Below, in pieces: positions 15,654 to 25,264 of a stretch of 64,000 nucleotides of DNA (its first letter is position 1; the number at the start of each line of letters is the position of its first letter). The notes beneath the pieces were generated by a model. That model had not been told where the DNA came from and did not search any database. It saw nothing but the letters and a program-made list of their open reading frames with translations. This stretch comes from Ilumatobacteraceae bacterium (lineage in GTDB: Bacteria > Actinomycetota > Acidimicrobiia > Acidimicrobiales > Ilumatobacteraceae): positions 62,001 through 126,000 of the forward strand of contig JAOBWK010000029.1 in assembly GCA_025463305.1 (NCBI GenBank), in the 5' to 3' direction. The translations under genes and the position numbers were made by a program.

Positions 15654-16514
15654 ATGCGAACTATTCGACGCCCAACGTGGGTGATGGCAGGCATGTTGCT
15701 CCTGGCGTCCTGTGGATCTCACGTGATGGTTGCGTCCCCTCCGTCGGTGCCCACGACGTCCGCTCCGACTTCGGCGGACGACCCGGCGACGACAAATGCC
15801 TCGCCCGACTCCTCAGCGGTGGTGTTGACATCGACCGCTGTGGTTCAGGCGGACGACTCATTGCTCGGAGCGAAGGTCCCGCCGAATTCAGGTGGCAGTC
15901 CACCGACGCCGATCGACTCGGAGGCGACGCCGCTCGTTCGCCATCTCGATCACTCCGCTCTGGAGAGCAGACTGCCGGGGGTCGGTGACCTGAGTTGGTT
16001 GCCACCCGATGCGACGTTCGAGGATGACAGTGATCTGACGAGTCGCCTCGCCGCGTTCAACTGCTCGGGTACGCGTAGCGATGTCGCGTCCCGACAGGCT
16101 TCGGCGACGAATCGCCAGTACTTCTCGGGGCAGGCGAGTCTCGCATCGATCACGTTCTACGACGTCGAGACCGTCGACGACGCTCGGGCGTTCATGTCGG
16201 GCCTGAACTCCGTGTTCAGTTGTCCCAGCCCCCCGAGCTCCGTTGTAACGTTCGAAGCGGTAGCCCTCGACGCGCCCACCCAATGCGACGCCGCCGTGGT
16301 TGTTCGGACGTATCAGCCGGTGAGCGAAACGATCGACGCCTGGTGCCAGGTCGTCAACTTGATCGCCTGGATTCGGCTGTACCCGACAGGGCTGATCGCG
16401 TCAGAAACCGATTCGACAGCACCGGCTCCAATCCCACCAACCGATAATCAGGCCGGACAGACGATGATCGCGACAGCCGCAGCTCTTCGCGCGGCATGGG
16501 ACGCTGCGAGCTGA
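15654..16514 (+). CDS. Secreted lipoprotein, possible sensor-type domain
   Basis: 286 residues with a strong ribosome binding site (AGGAAGGGA). The signal peptide ends MLLLASC (lipobox). A Ser/Thr/Pro/Ala linker spans residues ~25-90. The C-terminal ~180 residues contain LPGVGDLSWLPPDATFEDDSDL, spaced cysteines (FNCSG, FSCPSP, TQCDA, DAWCQV) and VVNLIAWIRLYP, reminiscent of the PknH-like extracellular sensor domains of actinobacteria with paired disulfides. No partner kinase is adjacent. Function unknown. Confidence 0.7.
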   Translation: MRTIRRPTWVMAGMLLLASCGSHVMVASPPSVPTTSAPTSADDPATTNASPDSSAVVLTSTAVVQADDSLLGAKVPPNSGGSPPTPIDSEATPLVRHLDHSALESRLPGVGDLSWLPPDATFEDDSDLTSRLAAFNCSGTRSDVASRQASATNRQYFSGQASLASITFYDVETVDDARAFMSGLNSVFSCPSPPSSVVTFEAVALDAPTQCDAAVVVRTYQPVSETIDAWCQVVNLIAWIRLYPTGLIASETDSTAPAPIPPTDNQAGQTMIATAAALRAAWDAAS

Positions 16515-16842
16515 CCTGCGCGCCGCGACGAGGATCCGGTTGAGACCGCTACATAGACGCAACACCAAGCCGACGAGCGTCAACCCCGGTACGCCGACGC
16601 GCCGATCTGGCGCGCCAGTCGCCAGGCGACGTCAAACGTTCGGCGCCGCGCGTTATGCGCCAGCTCCATCGGACCCGGAATGCATCGCTGGTCCATGGCG
16701 ACTGCGGGGAGATCATCGTGCTGCTGGCTTGGAACGATCGAACCGAACAACAAACCAAACTTGTCGCAGACCTGACGCCAGTGTCCGTGTGGCCCGATTG
16801 AATGCCATGGCGGTGATGCGGTATTCGTGCCAAGGGGGACTA
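16515..16842. other. Intergenic stretch upstream of the PIN-like gene
   Basis: 328 bp. Frames are open on both strands but show no plausible protein, and I see no RNA gene. It ends in a clear AAGGGGG ribosome binding site at 16832-16838, so a leadered promoter for the downstream gene should lie here; an AC-rich, lower-GC patch at 16742-16765 is the likeliest area. Confidence 0.4.
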
Positions 16843-19023
16843 ATGAGTGCTAACGAGGACCCAAACACTCTGCCAGAACGACGTGAGCAGGGTCTACTGG
16901 CGGTTGCGCACGCGGCGTTCAACACGGATCGGATGGCCCAACGGCGGACAATCCTCGTGGACTCGATTCTTTACACGATTCACCGCGTCGGCTCGCCGGT
17001 GTCGGAAGCTCGGTTGGTGCAGGAACTGCGGAAGCTCTATGAGACGTCCGCGATCTCGGGGCCACTTGTGCACGCTGCCGTGGCGGACGCACGCAAGGCG
17101 GGCCTCGTCCGAGTTGAGCCGAACCTCTTGGGGGACGAGGAGTGGTCGTTGACGGACGCCGCCCGGCGCGATGTAATCACAGACGCCGGATGGGCCGACG
17201 GAGTGCTCCTCCGTTTTGAGGATGCGATACGTGACAGGCTGCGAAGCGACGCGGTTGAATGCTTGATTCCCGAGAATCGCCATCCCGCCGTTGTGCGCAA
17301 GCTTGGCGAGGCCTTGGCGATGGGAGCCGAGGGCCTATATGCAGTCGCCCTCGCAACATCGCCGAACCAGTGGCGTCCGTTGAAGTTCAACGAGTCGGCA
17401 GCCATGGAGTGCATCTCAACGCTCGAGCCTAAAACGGTTCGTGATGCGGGAGTTCGCCTGCTCCTCGCAGCGATGGATCCACGTGACCCCTTCGGGGATG
17501 AGTACATCGGAATGCTTACCGCTGCCAATGTGCTCCACGGGATGGCGACGGGCCGCGACCTCGACTCGCACGCTGATCTCGTGGGAACTCGAGTGCTGCT
17601 GGACACCAGCATGATTCTGGGCATAGCCGACCCAGGTAGCGCTGCCGCTCGTGCGGTCGAGGAGATCGTGAAGTTGACACTCGTCATGGGCGCCGAACTG
17701 GTTGTGGCGGAGCACTCGATTGACGAGTGGCGGCGACTCTTCGAATCAGCAGATCGCGATGCCCCAAATGACCCGACCCACTTTGGGGCTGCGGCGACGC
17801 TGCTGGACAACCCCTTTCTTCGTGCCTTTGTACGGCAGCATGAAGAAAGCGATCGGCCGCTGACGTGGGGCAAGTACCGGGCCATTTGGGAGAACCCAAC
17901 GAAGCGGCTCGAACAGCTCGGAATCAAGGTTCGGCCGGCGGGGAATGGTACCGACGATGACCGGAAGCTCGTGGCCGCGATGATCAAAGAGCTCCGAGTG
18001 GAAAACAGGAATCGCTCGCAGCAAGACCCGAAGCGGCCGCTACGACTTGCTGCGGCAATCGACGCTGACGCCGAATCTGCTGCGATGATTGCGCGGTGGC
18101 GGAGGGATGGCGTTGCGCACGCCTTCTTCGTTTCGCAGGATCGGATGTCACTCAATGCATACAGACGTGCGGCGCCAAGGGATGTGATGCCGCTCTGCGT
18201 CACGCCAGCGGCATGGGCGATGTTTGTGGCAGGTCTTAGAAACGACGATCCGACCACGCAGTCCGAATTCGCCCGGATCGTTGCGAACGCGGCCGTTGCA
18301 CAGAGCTACTTTGCGATCGCTACCAACTTCACATTCGAGGAAGTTCAAGCATTCTCAAACGCATTGGCAGGCGCTGTACCTGAGGTGTCCGATGTGCATG
18401 AGTTCATCCAGGCGACTCTCGAGGAGTTCGAAGCACAAGCAACCGACGACACCGTCGGACGAACATCGGCTGAGCGAGTAGCGCGAGCGACGCTCAAGGG
18501 CGCTTCGATACGTGACAGTCGGGCTGCTCGGAAGGAGCAACGTGCGAAGCGCTCAGAGTCGATGATCGCTGAAGTCGAGAGAAGGGCGGAGGATCGGGGC
18601 AAGTCAATCGGGACCGCCGAGGCCACGTCGGCGTTCACCGAGGCTCTCTTGAAACAGTCTTCGGCCAGCGCGGCCCAGCACTCGCAAGATGAGGAAGGCC
18701 TGGCAAAGTTGGCGGGCCAACTAACTCGAGCGAAGCGACGATTCGTAGCCCTTGTCGCCTTGGTACTGACGCTCGTTCCGGTGGGCGTGTTCACTGCTTC
18801 GAACTGGCCACTCGACGTTTGGCAGTGCGTCCTTCTGATCGCAGCCGTCGTTCTAATCGCAGTCGGCTCGATCAAATACCTCACAGACGAGACGACGTCG
18901 CTGGCAACGCTAGTTGGGTGGCTCCTCGTGTCTGTCGCACTTGCCGCGGCCTCCTTGGCGGTCGATCGCCTCACCGATGGCCCGACGCCTACAAACCCAA
19001 CTCACGTGACAACGACAACGTGA
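16843..19023 (+). CDS. Large winged-helix/PIN-like/membrane protein (candidate defence effector)
   Basis: 726 residues. Order: an N-terminal winged helix (about 32-112, ILVDSILYTIHRVGS to EWSLTDAARRDV); a PIN-like nuclease fold beginning VLLDTSMILGI with Asp254, then Glu290 and Glu295 in VVAEHSIDEW, and a late Asp in FFVSQDRMSL; a charged helical region (~540-630, EQRAKRSESMIAEVERRAEDRG); and two to three C-terminal membrane helices (RFVALVALVLTLVPVGV to LVGWLLVSVALAAASLAV). A membrane-anchored PIN nuclease on a mobile element would fit an RNA-cutting abortive-infection role, but I do not recognise a named family. Ribosome binding site AAGGGGG; an earlier ATG at 16807 is less likely. Confidence 0.6.
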   Translation: MSANEDPNTLPERREQGLLAVAHAAFNTDRMAQRRTILVDSILYTIHRVGSPVSEARLVQELRKLYETSAISGPLVHAAVADARKAGLVRVEPNLLGDEEWSLTDAARRDVITDAGWADGVLLRFEDAIRDRLRSDAVECLIPENRHPAVVRKLGEALAMGAEGLYAVALATSPNQWRPLKFNESAAMECISTLEPKTVRDAGVRLLLAAMDPRDPFGDEYIGMLTAANVLHGMATGRDLDSHADLVGTRVLLDTSMILGIADPGSAAARAVEEIVKLTLVMGAELVVAEHSIDEWRRLFESADRDAPNDPTHFGAAATLLDNPFLRAFVRQHEESDRPLTWGKYRAIWENPTKRLEQLGIKVRPAGNGTDDDRKLVAAMIKELRVENRNRSQQDPKRPLRLAAAIDADAESAAMIARWRRDGVAHAFFVSQDRMSLNAYRRAAPRDVMPLCVTPAAWAMFVAGLRNDDPTTQSEFARIVANAAVAQSYFAIATNFTFEEVQAFSNALAGAVPEVSDVHEFIQATLEEFEAQATDDTVGRTSAERVARATLKGASIRDSRAARKEQRAKRSESMIAEVERRAEDRGKSIGTAEATSAFTEALLKQSSASAAQHSQDEEGLAKLAGQLTRAKRRFVALVALVLTLVPVGVFTASNWPLDVWQCVLLIAAVVLIAVGSIKYLTDETTSLATLVGWLLVSVALAAASLAVDRLTDGPTPTNPTHVTTTT

Positions 19024-19397
19024 TCCGCCTGTCGCCAGTGCCGAAACTTCGGACGCTGTCAAGTGACGAGAGGTTGCCGCATCGGCAGGTACAACCGCCG
19101 AGCAAGAGGAGATCTCTGCATGGCGCCGCCGCGGCGTTAGGCGCATCATGGGGAATCACGGGACAGACCAGCGTCGCAGCGATACGTGGCTGAGGCCTCT
19201 AAGGACCAGCTCCCATACCAGATCTCGGCAGTGACAGCGGACCCCTCTCGGATCGATCGGCCCAGTGATACAGAACGCGCTCGTCGATGCGCACCGAAGA
19301 AGCGAGAACGCCTCGAGAACGTGCACATAACCGGCGATCTGTGTGCTTCCTCCTCGACGGCGGTGGTGTGTCGCCGCCGTGCTGTTGCATCTGGGGC
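19024..19397. other. Convergent intergenic stretch with a hairpin
   Basis: 374 bp between the PIN-like gene and the relaxase gene, which end towards each other. I see no gene. An inverted repeat (ACGGCGG, 10-nt loop, CCGCCGT; 19357-19380) just past the relaxase stop could terminate or stabilise one of the transcripts; there is no T-tract after it on either strand. Confidence 0.35.
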
Positions 19398-22300
19398 TCA
19401 GATGTCGATGCCGTCGATGGATGGGCTCCAATCAAGCTCCTGGCTCGGATAGATCAGCCGGTGGTGGCGGCGCGTTTCGAGTGTCTCGAGGTCCTGGTGG
19501 AGCTTCGTTCGCCGTTCTGCCCGTCCGTGATCGACGACGTTTGGGGTGCCGAGCGGCTGACTACTCGTGATGCCGTACTCGGCTCGAAATTCCGCGACAG
19601 CGTCGAGCCATACGACTGCGTCGTCGTTGAGACCGACGTCGTCCCGGTCAGCAACGGCGCAGAGGGCGGCGCGGAGCCATGGCTCCTCGGTGTTGACGGC
19701 GTTGTAGAGGTGGTCGCTGACATCTCGATCGTTGATGGCGTGGAGCAGCGCCGGATCAGGTCCCCACTCACCGATCGCGAGGGCACGGTTTGCTTCCTGG
19801 TATTCGACGACTTGCGGCCAGTGTTCGATGATCCAGTTCTGCCGGTCGGTCTGGCGGGCAACGGCTTCGGTGAGGAGCTCGCTGGTGTCGTCGAAGGAGA
19901 GTTGCCCGGTCTGGAGCCTGGCGATGAGTGGGCGGTGGTCGGCCGGGGCAGTGGCGAAGACTCGGTCGAGTTGGTCGGTGCGGTCGACGAGTTCCTGATA
20001 GCTGCGTGTGACTCGCCAGGCGGGTTCTGCGCGGTCGGTGGACGTCAGCCACGTACGGGTGAGGCCGAGGCGGCAACTGAGCTCGGCCCACGCGGCTGCC
20101 GTGTCTGGGTCGGCGGGTTGCGGCCCGATGCCGGCGAAGTCCGGCGTGAGCTGCTGGCGTGAGCGCCACGTGGCGATCTGGGTCACGGTGTCGTCCCAGG
20201 TGCGTGCTCCCTTGACGTCACCGGGTCGGTCACCGATGAGGTTGGTCAGCCAGCCGGGTCGGTCGGCGGTGAGGTGCGCGGCGTGGCGGTGGATGTGTCG
20301 TTCGCTCGCTGCCCGGTAGCGATGGTGGTCGCCGGCTTCGACGCCTCGGTCTGCGAGGAGTTGGTTCCAACGGGTGAGCTGGTCGTGGATCTCGGCGAGT
20401 GTGTGGTCGAGTGTGTTGACGGCGCTGGGAGTGAGCTGCCGTTGCGGGGGTGTGTGTGGTTCGACGATTCGGAGCTCGGCCCAACCGAAGGTGCGTGTGG
20501 CGTGGCGGTTGCCGTCCCGCGAGGTGAAGTCGACGACTGCGGTGCCGGTGTGGTCGTCGATGGTGGTGATGACGCCGATGTTGTGTCGGTCGTGGGGGCT
20601 GACCTGTACGCCGGGAGCGATGTGGCGCGCGACGAACTCGACTCGGGCGATCGTGTCGGCGAGTTGTTGGCGGTCGGCGCCGACGATGTTTGTGGCGGCG
20701 TGTTCGGCTTCCCACGCGGTCCGGGTGTGTTGTTCGAGCTGGGCGAGTGTGTGGTTGCGTGAGTACCAGTCGACGATCCCCGCGTCGGGGTCGAGGGAGT
20801 GGGTGAGTTGCTTGGCCCGGCTCACTCCCATCCGATCGATCAGGTCGTCTTCGAAGGTGGGCGTGGGATCGGGGTTGAGGCCGTGGTCGTGACGGTCGGT
20901 CTCGAGGTCGGCTTGCAGGTCACGAGCGAGCTGGGCGGCTTCCGGTTTCGTGAGGATGATCCAGTTGGAGCGAGTGCCGCGGGACAGTTCGACGTAGGCG
21001 CCTTCGCGATAGAGGCCGTCGGCGCCGACCGCGATCCCGAGGTCCCAGGTTCCGCCTTGGGCGCGGTGTGTGGTCAGGGCGTACGCGTGGTCGAGTTGTC
21101 CGCCGCGGCGCAGGTAGGTGTCGGTGAGTTCGACGTGTCGGCCAGAGTTGTCGAGTGCGACGACGAGGCCGGCGGGCGTGATGGCGGTGAGCGTGCCGGC
21201 CTGACCGTTCGCGACTGGCACGTCGTCGCCTTCGACGGTGTGGAGGATGCTGTTGCGGCGGATCACGACTCGTTCGCCGACCCGGAACTGACCGGTCCCG
21301 TATCCGGTCGACGCTGTGTCGAGTTCGCCTCGTTGGATGAGCCGGTCGATGACTGCGTCGTTGAGCACGTCCACGATTTCGTTGGTGCCCGCGAGAAGGA
21401 CTGGCCGGTTGCCTTGGTCGCGAGCGGCGAGCCAGGTGTCGACGGCGAGGTTGATCATTCCGGCTGGCGTGTCGGCGGTGAGGACGCGACCGTGGTCGAC
21501 GTAGGCGGCCACGGCGGTCGGGATGCTGCCGGTGCGTAGTTCGGTCAACGCGTCCTGTTCCCACTCGTGTCGTTGGCGTCGGTTCACGGTGAGTTCCGCC
21601 ACGGTGCGAGCGTGTGCGGCGGCGTAGGCGAAGCCGCCGCCGGCTCCAACCTCGGGGAGTTGGTGGTGATCGCCGACGAGCAACACCCGTCCACCGTGTG
21701 CGGTCTGGTGGCGGACGATGTTGGTCAGGATGCGGATGTCTGCCATCCCGGCTTCGTCGACGACCAGGAGTGTGTGGTCGGGTGTGTCGATCCCGGCGTC
21801 CCACCGGCGTTGCAAGGCATGAAGGGTGCAGCTGCTGATGTGCGCGCCGGCGGCGAGCTCCAACGCCGCTCGCGCCGAAGGTGCCGCACCGACCACCCGC
21901 CATCCGTCGTGCTCGAATGCAGTGCGGATCGCGTCGACCGTGTAGGTCTTGCCGGTCCCGGCCGGACCGATCAACACCGACACCGACGCATCCGACCCGC
22001 AGATGCGCCGGACTGCACGTTCCTGATCGCCGCCCAGACTCCCGACTGCACCGACGGCGTGGTCGATCGCGTTCTGCCAGACCTTCGATGGCGATCGCAT
22101 CGTCAGCAGCTCGACGAAACGTTGTTCGGTCTCGAGCATTTCCCGACTCGTCCACATGACGGCGGATGACCCGGCGCTGTGCACGGCGATCACCTGATCC
22201 GACGCCAACACTCGGTTGGTGATCCGTTCGAGTGCCGCGGTCGACGCTCCCGCACCCTGGCGGGCTGCGACGGCCTGGGTGACATCGGCCGTGGCGAACG

Positions 22301-23414
22301 TGGTCCGGTCGTGCGTGAGGTCAGTGCGGAGCAGTTCGGCGATCCATTCCTCCGGGTCAACGACCCGTTCGAACATCTCCACCTGACCGGTGTTGGCGAC
22401 GGTGTGATGCTCGAGCCGCCACACCTCGGCGATATCGCGCTCGGCCCGCGGTCGGCACTGGGTGACGAGGTGCTCGGCCTGATCCGGTCCCCAACCGGCC
22501 GCGGTGGCTTCGATCTTCCAGGCTTCGTCGAAGCGGTTGCCTTCCACCTCCGGCTTGTGACGCCGGGTGGCGAGCACGGCGGCCTGGCGGCCAGCTGCAT
22601 CGTTGGGTGTGCCGGTCGCAGCAAGCCATGCCTCGATCTCGTGGCTCCGCTTGGAGAACTTGTCCAGCAACCGTTGGGGGATGCCGGCGATCTCCGGAAC
22701 ATGCCGACCCGGTCGCCACTCCACACCGAGCGACTCGGTGAGCTCGTCGCGGTAGACGGCCTGGAACACCTCCCCGGCAGCACGGACATGGCGGTACAGA
22801 TCTGGGTGCGCGAATGCTGACCACTTGCCGTCTGCGCCTTCGACCAAGTTCGCGATCAGGACATGCCAGTGGAGCAATGGGTCGCTCGCCCGTGACGTGC
22901 GATGCCGAAACGATGCCGCGACGACACCGGACGTCGTGAGGCGTCGTGGTCCAACCTGTGCCGGATTGTCCTGCGTCGCCAGCCAGGCCAGGTTGTGGGA
23001 TCCGCGCTGCACCTGGATCACTTCACGTTCCAGCCAACCGATCGCTGCGCGCATCGCCCGCTCGCCCGCCTCGATCACCGCGCCCTGCACCCGAGGATCA
23101 TCCGAAACCGCATACAGCACACTCGCCGACTTCGGAGCCTTGAATGTCAGGTCGAAGCCCGGCACCCGCCGCGGGTGCGAGCGTGGCTCGGTCCCATTCG
23201 GCGTGAACCCGCCACGACCCGGCGCCAGCCCTGCGAGCACGGCACGAAGATCATCGGCCTCGACGAGGCCTTCGAGCCCGAGGCGTGCGGCGCCGCCACC
23301 GACCCAGGCGCCATCAGCTTCGCCGGCACCCGTGTAGTACGCATCGAGGGATTGGGCGACGCCGGACAGGTGGTAGGCCTCCTGCCCGACCCGGAGTTTC
23401 GCGATCGACAGCAC
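19398..23414 (-). CDS. MobF relaxase fused to a RecD/TraA-type helicase
   Basis: 1338 residues. Starts VLSIAKLRVGQEAYHL, the standard MobF beginning. The relaxase domain has the tyrosines Y26-Y27 (AYYTGAGE) and the three-His motif FRHRTSRASDPLLHWH (H171, H182, H184) that binds the catalytic metal. Walker A GPAGTGKT is at 483-490 and DEAGM (Walker B) follows, with RecD-like motifs QLPEVGAGG and THRAQG. It nicks oriT, stays bound to the DNA end and unwinds the plasmid-like element for transfer. GGTGG precedes the GTG start at 23414. A long helical C-terminal region (~950-1338) is lineage-specific. Confidence 0.93.
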   Translation of the reverse strand: MLSIAKLRVGQEAYHLSGVAQSLDAYYTGAGEADGAWVGGGAARLGLEGLVEADDLRAVLAGLAPGRGGFTPNGTEPRSHPRRVPGFDLTFKAPKSASVLYAVSDDPRVQGAVIEAGERAMRAAIGWLEREVIQVQRGSHNLAWLATQDNPAQVGPRRLTTSGVVAASFRHRTSRASDPLLHWHVLIANLVEGADGKWSAFAHPDLYRHVRAAGEVFQAVYRDELTESLGVEWRPGRHVPEIAGIPQRLLDKFSKRSHEIEAWLAATGTPNDAAGRQAAVLATRRHKPEVEGNRFDEAWKIEATAAGWGPDQAEHLVTQCRPRAERDIAEVWRLEHHTVANTGQVEMFERVVDPEEWIAELLRTDLTHDRTTFATADVTQAVAARQGAGASTAALERITNRVLASDQVIAVHSAGSSAVMWTSREMLETEQRFVELLTMRSPSKVWQNAIDHAVGAVGSLGGDQERAVRRICGSDASVSVLIGPAGTGKTYTVDAIRTAFEHDGWRVVGAAPSARAALELAAGAHISSCTLHALQRRWDAGIDTPDHTLLVVDEAGMADIRILTNIVRHQTAHGGRVLLVGDHHQLPEVGAGGGFAYAAAHARTVAELTVNRRQRHEWEQDALTELRTGSIPTAVAAYVDHGRVLTADTPAGMINLAVDTWLAARDQGNRPVLLAGTNEIVDVLNDAVIDRLIQRGELDTASTGYGTGQFRVGERVVIRRNSILHTVEGDDVPVANGQAGTLTAITPAGLVVALDNSGRHVELTDTYLRRGGQLDHAYALTTHRAQGGTWDLGIAVGADGLYREGAYVELSRGTRSNWIILTKPEAAQLARDLQADLETDRHDHGLNPDPTPTFEDDLIDRMGVSRAKQLTHSLDPDAGIVDWYSRNHTLAQLEQHTRTAWEAEHAATNIVGADRQQLADTIARVEFVARHIAPGVQVSPHDRHNIGVITTIDDHTGTAVVDFTSRDGNRHATRTFGWAELRIVEPHTPPQRQLTPSAVNTLDHTLAEIHDQLTRWNQLLADRGVEAGDHHRYRAASERHIHRHAAHLTADRPGWLTNLIGDRPGDVKGARTWDDTVTQIATWRSRQQLTPDFAGIGPQPADPDTAAAWAELSCRLGLTRTWLTSTDRAEPAWRVTRSYQELVDRTDQLDRVFATAPADHRPLIARLQTGQLSFDDTSELLTEAVARQTDRQNWIIEHWPQVVEYQEANRALAIGEWGPDPALLHAINDRDVSDHLYNAVNTEEPWLRAALCAVADRDDVGLNDDAVVWLDAVAEFRAEYGITSSQPLGTPNVVDHGRAERRTKLHQDLETLETRRHHRLIYPSQELDWSPSIDGIDI

Positions 23415-23547
23415 CGTCCACCAACGGGACGGAGCGTGCACCCATCGGGTAATACTTCTGTGCAAGAACCCACTCACTCGCTGCCCACCGACGAAAGTGT
23501 GCGCACCTACAACACACCCTCCGCTGACGTGACCGCAGACGCGCGAG

Positions 23548-23629
23548 TGCTCCACGACGCCGAGCGTCGTGGAGCAGACGACCGCGACGTCGCCGGTGAC
23601 GAACCCGCCGGTGACGAATCCGTGACGAG
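23548..23629. other. Probable origin of transfer: 12-bp perfect inverted repeat plus 11-bp iterons
   Basis: TGCTCCACGACG and CGTCGTGGAGCA (23548-23559, 23565-23576) form a perfect hairpin with a 5-nt loop. Next to it CCGGTGACGAA occurs twice (23593-23603, 23608-23618), with a third partial copy CCGTGACGA (23620-23628). It lies 134 bp upstream of the relaxase start, where MobF systems carry oriT. The nick site itself cannot be assigned by eye. Confidence 0.6.
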
Positions 23630-24061
23630 CAGCCCGACAACGGCGGGTGGAACACAGGTTTCTGAGATCTGTACGACGAGCGCGGCCTCGGGCGCTGGTG
23701 CCCAAAGCGGAAGCTGTTCCAACAGCGCTGTGATCAACAACGGATGACTATCGGCGTGCGGGCGCCTAGCGACAGCCTATCGGGCCTGCTGACGCCGGTT
23801 ATGGAGTTCTCAATTGGGACCATCCGACCCAAAGGGGCCTCGCGCTCGGGCTGATCAACGATCGATCGATTTGCGTTGGCGCCGTCGCGAGCGCTGCTAC
23901 TGGGCGTAGGACTACCTGCTGCTCGGCTGTGAATGCGGTGAGATGTCCTTTGTGCGCGCTCTCTGAGCATCGACGCTCTGGACGAGGAGAGCTCGGGCTG
24001 CGACGAGTCAAGGGCACCGGTCGAATGATGACGTCACGACTCACGTGTGGTCGACGTTGGA
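23630..24061. other. Non-coding remainder upstream of the relaxase
   Basis: 432 bp between the oriT-like repeats and the 3' end of the permease gene. No plausible coding frame or RNA. It must contain the relaxase promoter, reading leftwards; I could not pick one convincingly. Confidence 0.35.
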
Positions 24062-25261
24062 TCATTCACCTCGAAGTGCTGTGGCCGGTGTGATTCGTGT
24101 CGCACGCCACGCCGGTTGAAGCCCGGCGATCAAACCAGCGGCGAGACCGACCGCAGGCGCCGGGAGCGTGTACAACGGGTTGAGAGTGGTCGTCCAACTG
24201 CGCGCTGTCGCGATCGTGCTGACGATGATGATTCCGAGACTTGTGCCGATTACTCCACCGATCGTGCCGAGCGCAGCTGACTCTGCGAGGAACTGGGCGG
24301 CGATGTGGCGTCCGCGTGCGCCAAGTGCGCGTCGCACCCCGATTTCGGCTCGCCGCTCGAGCACCGCAACAAGCGTGGTGTTGGCGATACCGATCATTCC
24401 AACGAGGAGCGCGAGTCCCGCTAGGCCGTACAAGAGGCTCGTGACGTCAGATTCGATCTGCTCGCGGAGTTGCCGTGGGTCGGGCGGTACCTGGGCGTGA
24501 AGCCTGTCGGGCTGTTGCGGGCGAAGCGCCAATGGAGCTTGGTCGCCGATCAGATTTGCAGCTCCGGGACGGACGTCGATGAGGACCTCGTAGTCAGATG
24601 GCGGCTGCCCATTGAGAGTGCTGGCTGCGCTAGTCGGTATGACGACGGAGTACATCCAATTCGGAGTCCGGGCCGAGGCGGTGATGATGCCGAGAACGCT
24701 GTAGGTGGTGTCGCCGATGAAGATCGCTGTACCGCTGTTGACGGTGCTGATTCCGAGTTGGGCCGCCGCCTGCGCGCCAAGCAGAACGACATGTTCGGCG
24801 CGTTTCTCGTGGAACTCGTTGTACGAGATGCCTTGGCCGATCGTCGCAGCCGATGCGTTCACTGCTCCTGGGCTGGCTGCAACCACCGGTATCCCGGTCG
24901 GTGATGTGCCGAGTGAAGGAAGGGCACGTACCTCGAGGTCGCCGGCGTTGACGGTCCATGTGATCCCAGCGCTGTTGACACCGTTGAGCCGGTCGAGGCG
25001 CTGCTCGGCATCAGCGGGAAACGGGTCGGTGCCGTCGGCCTGAAGATCCGTGATCGTGACTTGCGTCGCCTTGAGCAGGTCGAAGCTCGAGCCCACTTGC
25101 GCCTGCGCAGTTGATGCGAGCCCGGTGGTGGCCACGAAGGCACCGACGCCGGCGATGGTGCCGAGTGCTGTGAGCAACGATCGTCCCGGCCGGCGCACGA
25201 TCGCCAGACCTGCTTCGAAGACGAGGTCCCACACGCCAATGCGTGATCGCAGTGTGGTCAC
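24062..25261 (-). CDS. MacB/FtsX-type ABC transporter permease
   Basis: 399 residues. One N-terminal helix (RSLLTALGTIAGVGAFVATT), a ~220-residue extracytoplasmic domain and three C-terminal helices with LVGMIGIANTTLVAVLERRAEIGVRRALGARGRHI, the family hallmark. The extracytoplasmic part has the MacB periplasmic core pattern (AGITWTVNAGDLEVRALP, HVVLLGAQAAAQLG). It transmits ATP-driven motion to the adaptor rather than forming a simple channel. Starts at GTG 25261, 3 bp after the ATPase stop. Last gene of the adaptor-ATPase-permease operon. Confidence 0.88.
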   Translation of the reverse strand: MTTLRSRIGVWDLVFEAGLAIVRRPGRSLLTALGTIAGVGAFVATTGLASTAQAQVGSSFDLLKATQVTITDLQADGTDPFPADAEQRLDRLNGVNSAGITWTVNAGDLEVRALPSLGTSPTGIPVVAASPGAVNASAATIGQGISYNEFHEKRAEHVVLLGAQAAAQLGISTVNSGTAIFIGDTTYSVLGIITASARTPNWMYSVVIPTSAASTLNGQPPSDYEVLIDVRPGAANLIGDQAPLALRPQQPDRLHAQVPPDPRQLREQIESDVTSLLYGLAGLALLVGMIGIANTTLVAVLERRAEIGVRRALGARGRHIAAQFLAESAALGTIGGVIGTSLGIIIVSTIATARSWTTTLNPLYTLPAPAVGLAAGLIAGLQPAWRATRITPATALRGE

Positions 25262-25264
25262 CGA

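Noticed and set aside
19287..20762. Plus-strand frames opposite the relaxase C-terminus
   Set aside because: Acidic/Val-rich complement artefacts of the relaxase gene; no starts with signals and no motifs.
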